DNA of 35,818 nucleotides from Acidovorax sp. (GTDB lineage Bacteria > Pseudomonadota > Gammaproteobacteria > Burkholderiales > Burkholderiaceae_C), in the NCBI GenBank assembly GCA_004210805.1, contig SDXZ01000015.1, forward strand, positions 1-35,818, given 5' to 3'. The position numbers were made by a program, and so were the translations under genes. The number at the start of each line of letters is the position of its first letter. Positions within the stretch are counted from its first letter, which is position 1. Under the pieces are notes generated by a model, which saw nothing but the letters and a program-made list of their open reading frames with translations, searched no databases and was not told where the DNA came from. This document shows, piece after piece, positions 34,632-35,818 of the stretch.

Positions 34632-35818
34632 TCCAGCCCCTCCTCGACGAGTTCGGCAGCGCGCAGCAGGGCGCGGGCCTTGTGCTCGGTTTCCTTCCAT
34701 TCCAGCTCGGGTACCGAGTCGGCCACCACGCCAGCCGCTGCCTGCACGTAGAGCGTGCCGTTCTTGATGATGCCGGTGCGGATCGCGATGGCCACGTCCA
34801 TGTCGCCGGCGTAGCTCAGGTAGCCGCAGGCGCCGCCGTACAGGCCGCGCTTGGTGGGTTCGAGCTGGTCGATGAGTTCCATCGCATGCACCTTGGGCGC
34901 GCCGGTGAGCGTGCCGGCCGGGAAGGTGGCCTTGAGCACGTCGATGGCCGTCATGCCGTCGTTGAGGATGCCTTCCACGTTGCTCACGATGTGCATCACA
35001 TGGCTGTAGCGCTCGATGGCGAAGGCCTCGGTCACCTTCACGGTGCCGGTCTTGGCGATGCGGCCGATGTCGTTGCGCGCCAGGTCGATCAGCATCACGT
35101 GCTCGGCGCGCTCCTTGGGATCGTTGATGAGCTCGACCTCGGCGGCCTTGTCTTTCTCGAGCGTGGCGCCGCGGGGGCGCGTGCCGGCCAGGGGGCGGAT
35201 GGTGATCTTTTGTCCGTCGGGCGTGTTCTCCTGGCGCACCAGGATCTCGGGGCTAGCGCCCACCACGTGGAAGTCGCCGAAGTCGTAGAAATACATGTAC
35301 GGCGACGGGTTCAGCGATCGCAGCGCGCGGTACAGCGAGAGAGGGCTTTCGGTGTAGCGCTTGTGGATGCGCTGGCCGACTTGCACCTGCATGAAGTCGC
35401 CGGCGGCGATCAGCTCCTTGGCGCGGTCCACGGCGGCCAGATAGTCGGCCTTGGAGAAATCGCGCTGCGCGGGGTGGCTTTCGGTGGGCTTGACGATGGG
35501 CGCGCTCACCGAATATTTGAGCTGCTCCTTCAGGTCGCGCAGGCGCTTCTTGGCCTTGGCGTACGCCTCGGGCTGGGCCGGGTCGGCGTAGACGATGAGG
35601 TAGAGCTTGCCCGACAGGTTGTCGATGACGGCGAGCTCTTCGCACTGCAGCAGCAGGATGTCGGGGCAGCCCAGGGTGTCGGGCGGGCAGGTGTCTTCCA
35701 GCTTCTTTTCGATGTAACGCACCGCGTCGTAGCCGAAGTAGCCGGCCAGGCCGCCGCAAAAGCGCGGCAGGCCGGGGCGCAGGGCCACCTTGAAGCGCTT
35801 TTGGTAGGCCTCGATGAA
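34628..35818 (-). CDS. trpE: Anthranilate synthase component I TrpE (5' end outside window)
   Basis: This enzyme makes anthranilate from chorismate using ammonia supplied by TrpG. The 396 visible residues are the C-terminal three quarters of a protein of about 500; the frame runs off the right edge, so the N-terminus with the usual tryptophan feedback site is not seen. Chorismate-binding blocks are clear: [61 protein letters not shown], and [20 protein letters not shown]. The stop overlaps the chorismate-mutase start by four bases. Any attenuator or operator of the operon would lie outside the window. Confidence 0.96.
   Translation of the reverse strand, partial: FIEAYQKRFKVALRPGLPRFCGGLAGYFGYDAVRYIEKKLEDTCPPDTLGCPDILLLQCEELAVIDNLSGKLYLIVYADPAQPEAYAKAKKRLRDLKEQLKYSVSAPIVKPTESHPAQRDFSKADYLAAVDRAKELIAAGDFMQVQVGQRIHKRYTESPLSLYRALRSLNPSPYMYFYDFGDFHVVGASPEILVRQENTPDGQKITIRPLAGTRPRGATLEKDKAAEVELINDPKERAEHVMLIDLARNDIGRIAKTGTVKVTEAFAIERYSHVMHIVSNVEGILNDGMTAIDVLKATFPAGTLTGAPKVHAMELIDQLEPTKRGLYGGACGYLSYAGDMDVAIAIRTGIIKNGTLYVQAAAGVVADSVPELEWKETEHKARALLRAAELVEEGLE

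Overview
The window is chromosomal DNA of a high-GC betaproteobacterium, most likely of the Comamonadaceae (Acidovorax and relatives). Three things suggest this: third codon positions rich in G and C, gene orders typical of Burkholderiales (recG-oxyR, a trp operon followed by ung, an orphan Bug-type binding protein), and short interspersed repeats that I associate with this family. No phage, insertion sequence, CRISPR array, rRNA or tRNA gene was recognised. The placement is inference, since no search could be run.

Layout. (1) 1-5373: glycerol uptake. An ABC importer (glpS, glpT and the start of glpP) reads leftwards. The DeoR-type regulator glpR and the glycerol kinase gene glpK read rightwards. 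The shared control region carries two near-identical direct repeats. (2) 5738-7535: proC and ubiA, convergent, with a short repeat at their junction. (3) 7690-14317: a signalling block made of a large CHASE3-GAF hybrid histidine kinase with three receiver domains, a CheR-type methyltransferase, a CheB-type methylesterase lacking a receiver, a receiver-kinase protein and a convergent single-domain receiver. No chemoreceptor or CheA gene is present. (4) 14472-20304: dps, a secreted lipoprotein M20 peptidase, oxyR and recG, all leftward. (5) 20407-22973: an HD-GYP cyclic-di-GMP phosphodiesterase and queA. (6) 23031-25459: a lower-GC stretch with one unusual outer-membrane protein (barrel, OmpA domain and two cadherin-like domains) and a gene-free interval. 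(7) 25460-29392: a gamma-glutamyltransferase-family enzyme, a Bug binding protein and a divergent LysR regulator. (8) 29364-35818: a DUF3253 gene, ung, and a compact trp operon read leftwards in the order trpE, chorismate mutase, trpG, dinB-like, lysE-like, trpD, trpC.

How the genes work together. The glp genes import and phosphorylate glycerol under GlpR. The signalling block may couple reversible methylation to a phosphorelay outside chemotaxis. Dps and OxyR both belong to peroxide defence. The trp genes make the indole ring precursor, with a chorismate-consuming mutase and a putative exporter translated in the same chain.

Most unusual points: the GlpS ATPase lacks about 50 residues including the Q-loop; GlpS and GlpT carry complementary losses of ATPase motifs; the ribosome-binding and start region of glpP is duplicated around a 21-codon mini-ORF; and a kinase-CheR-CheB module has no receptor.
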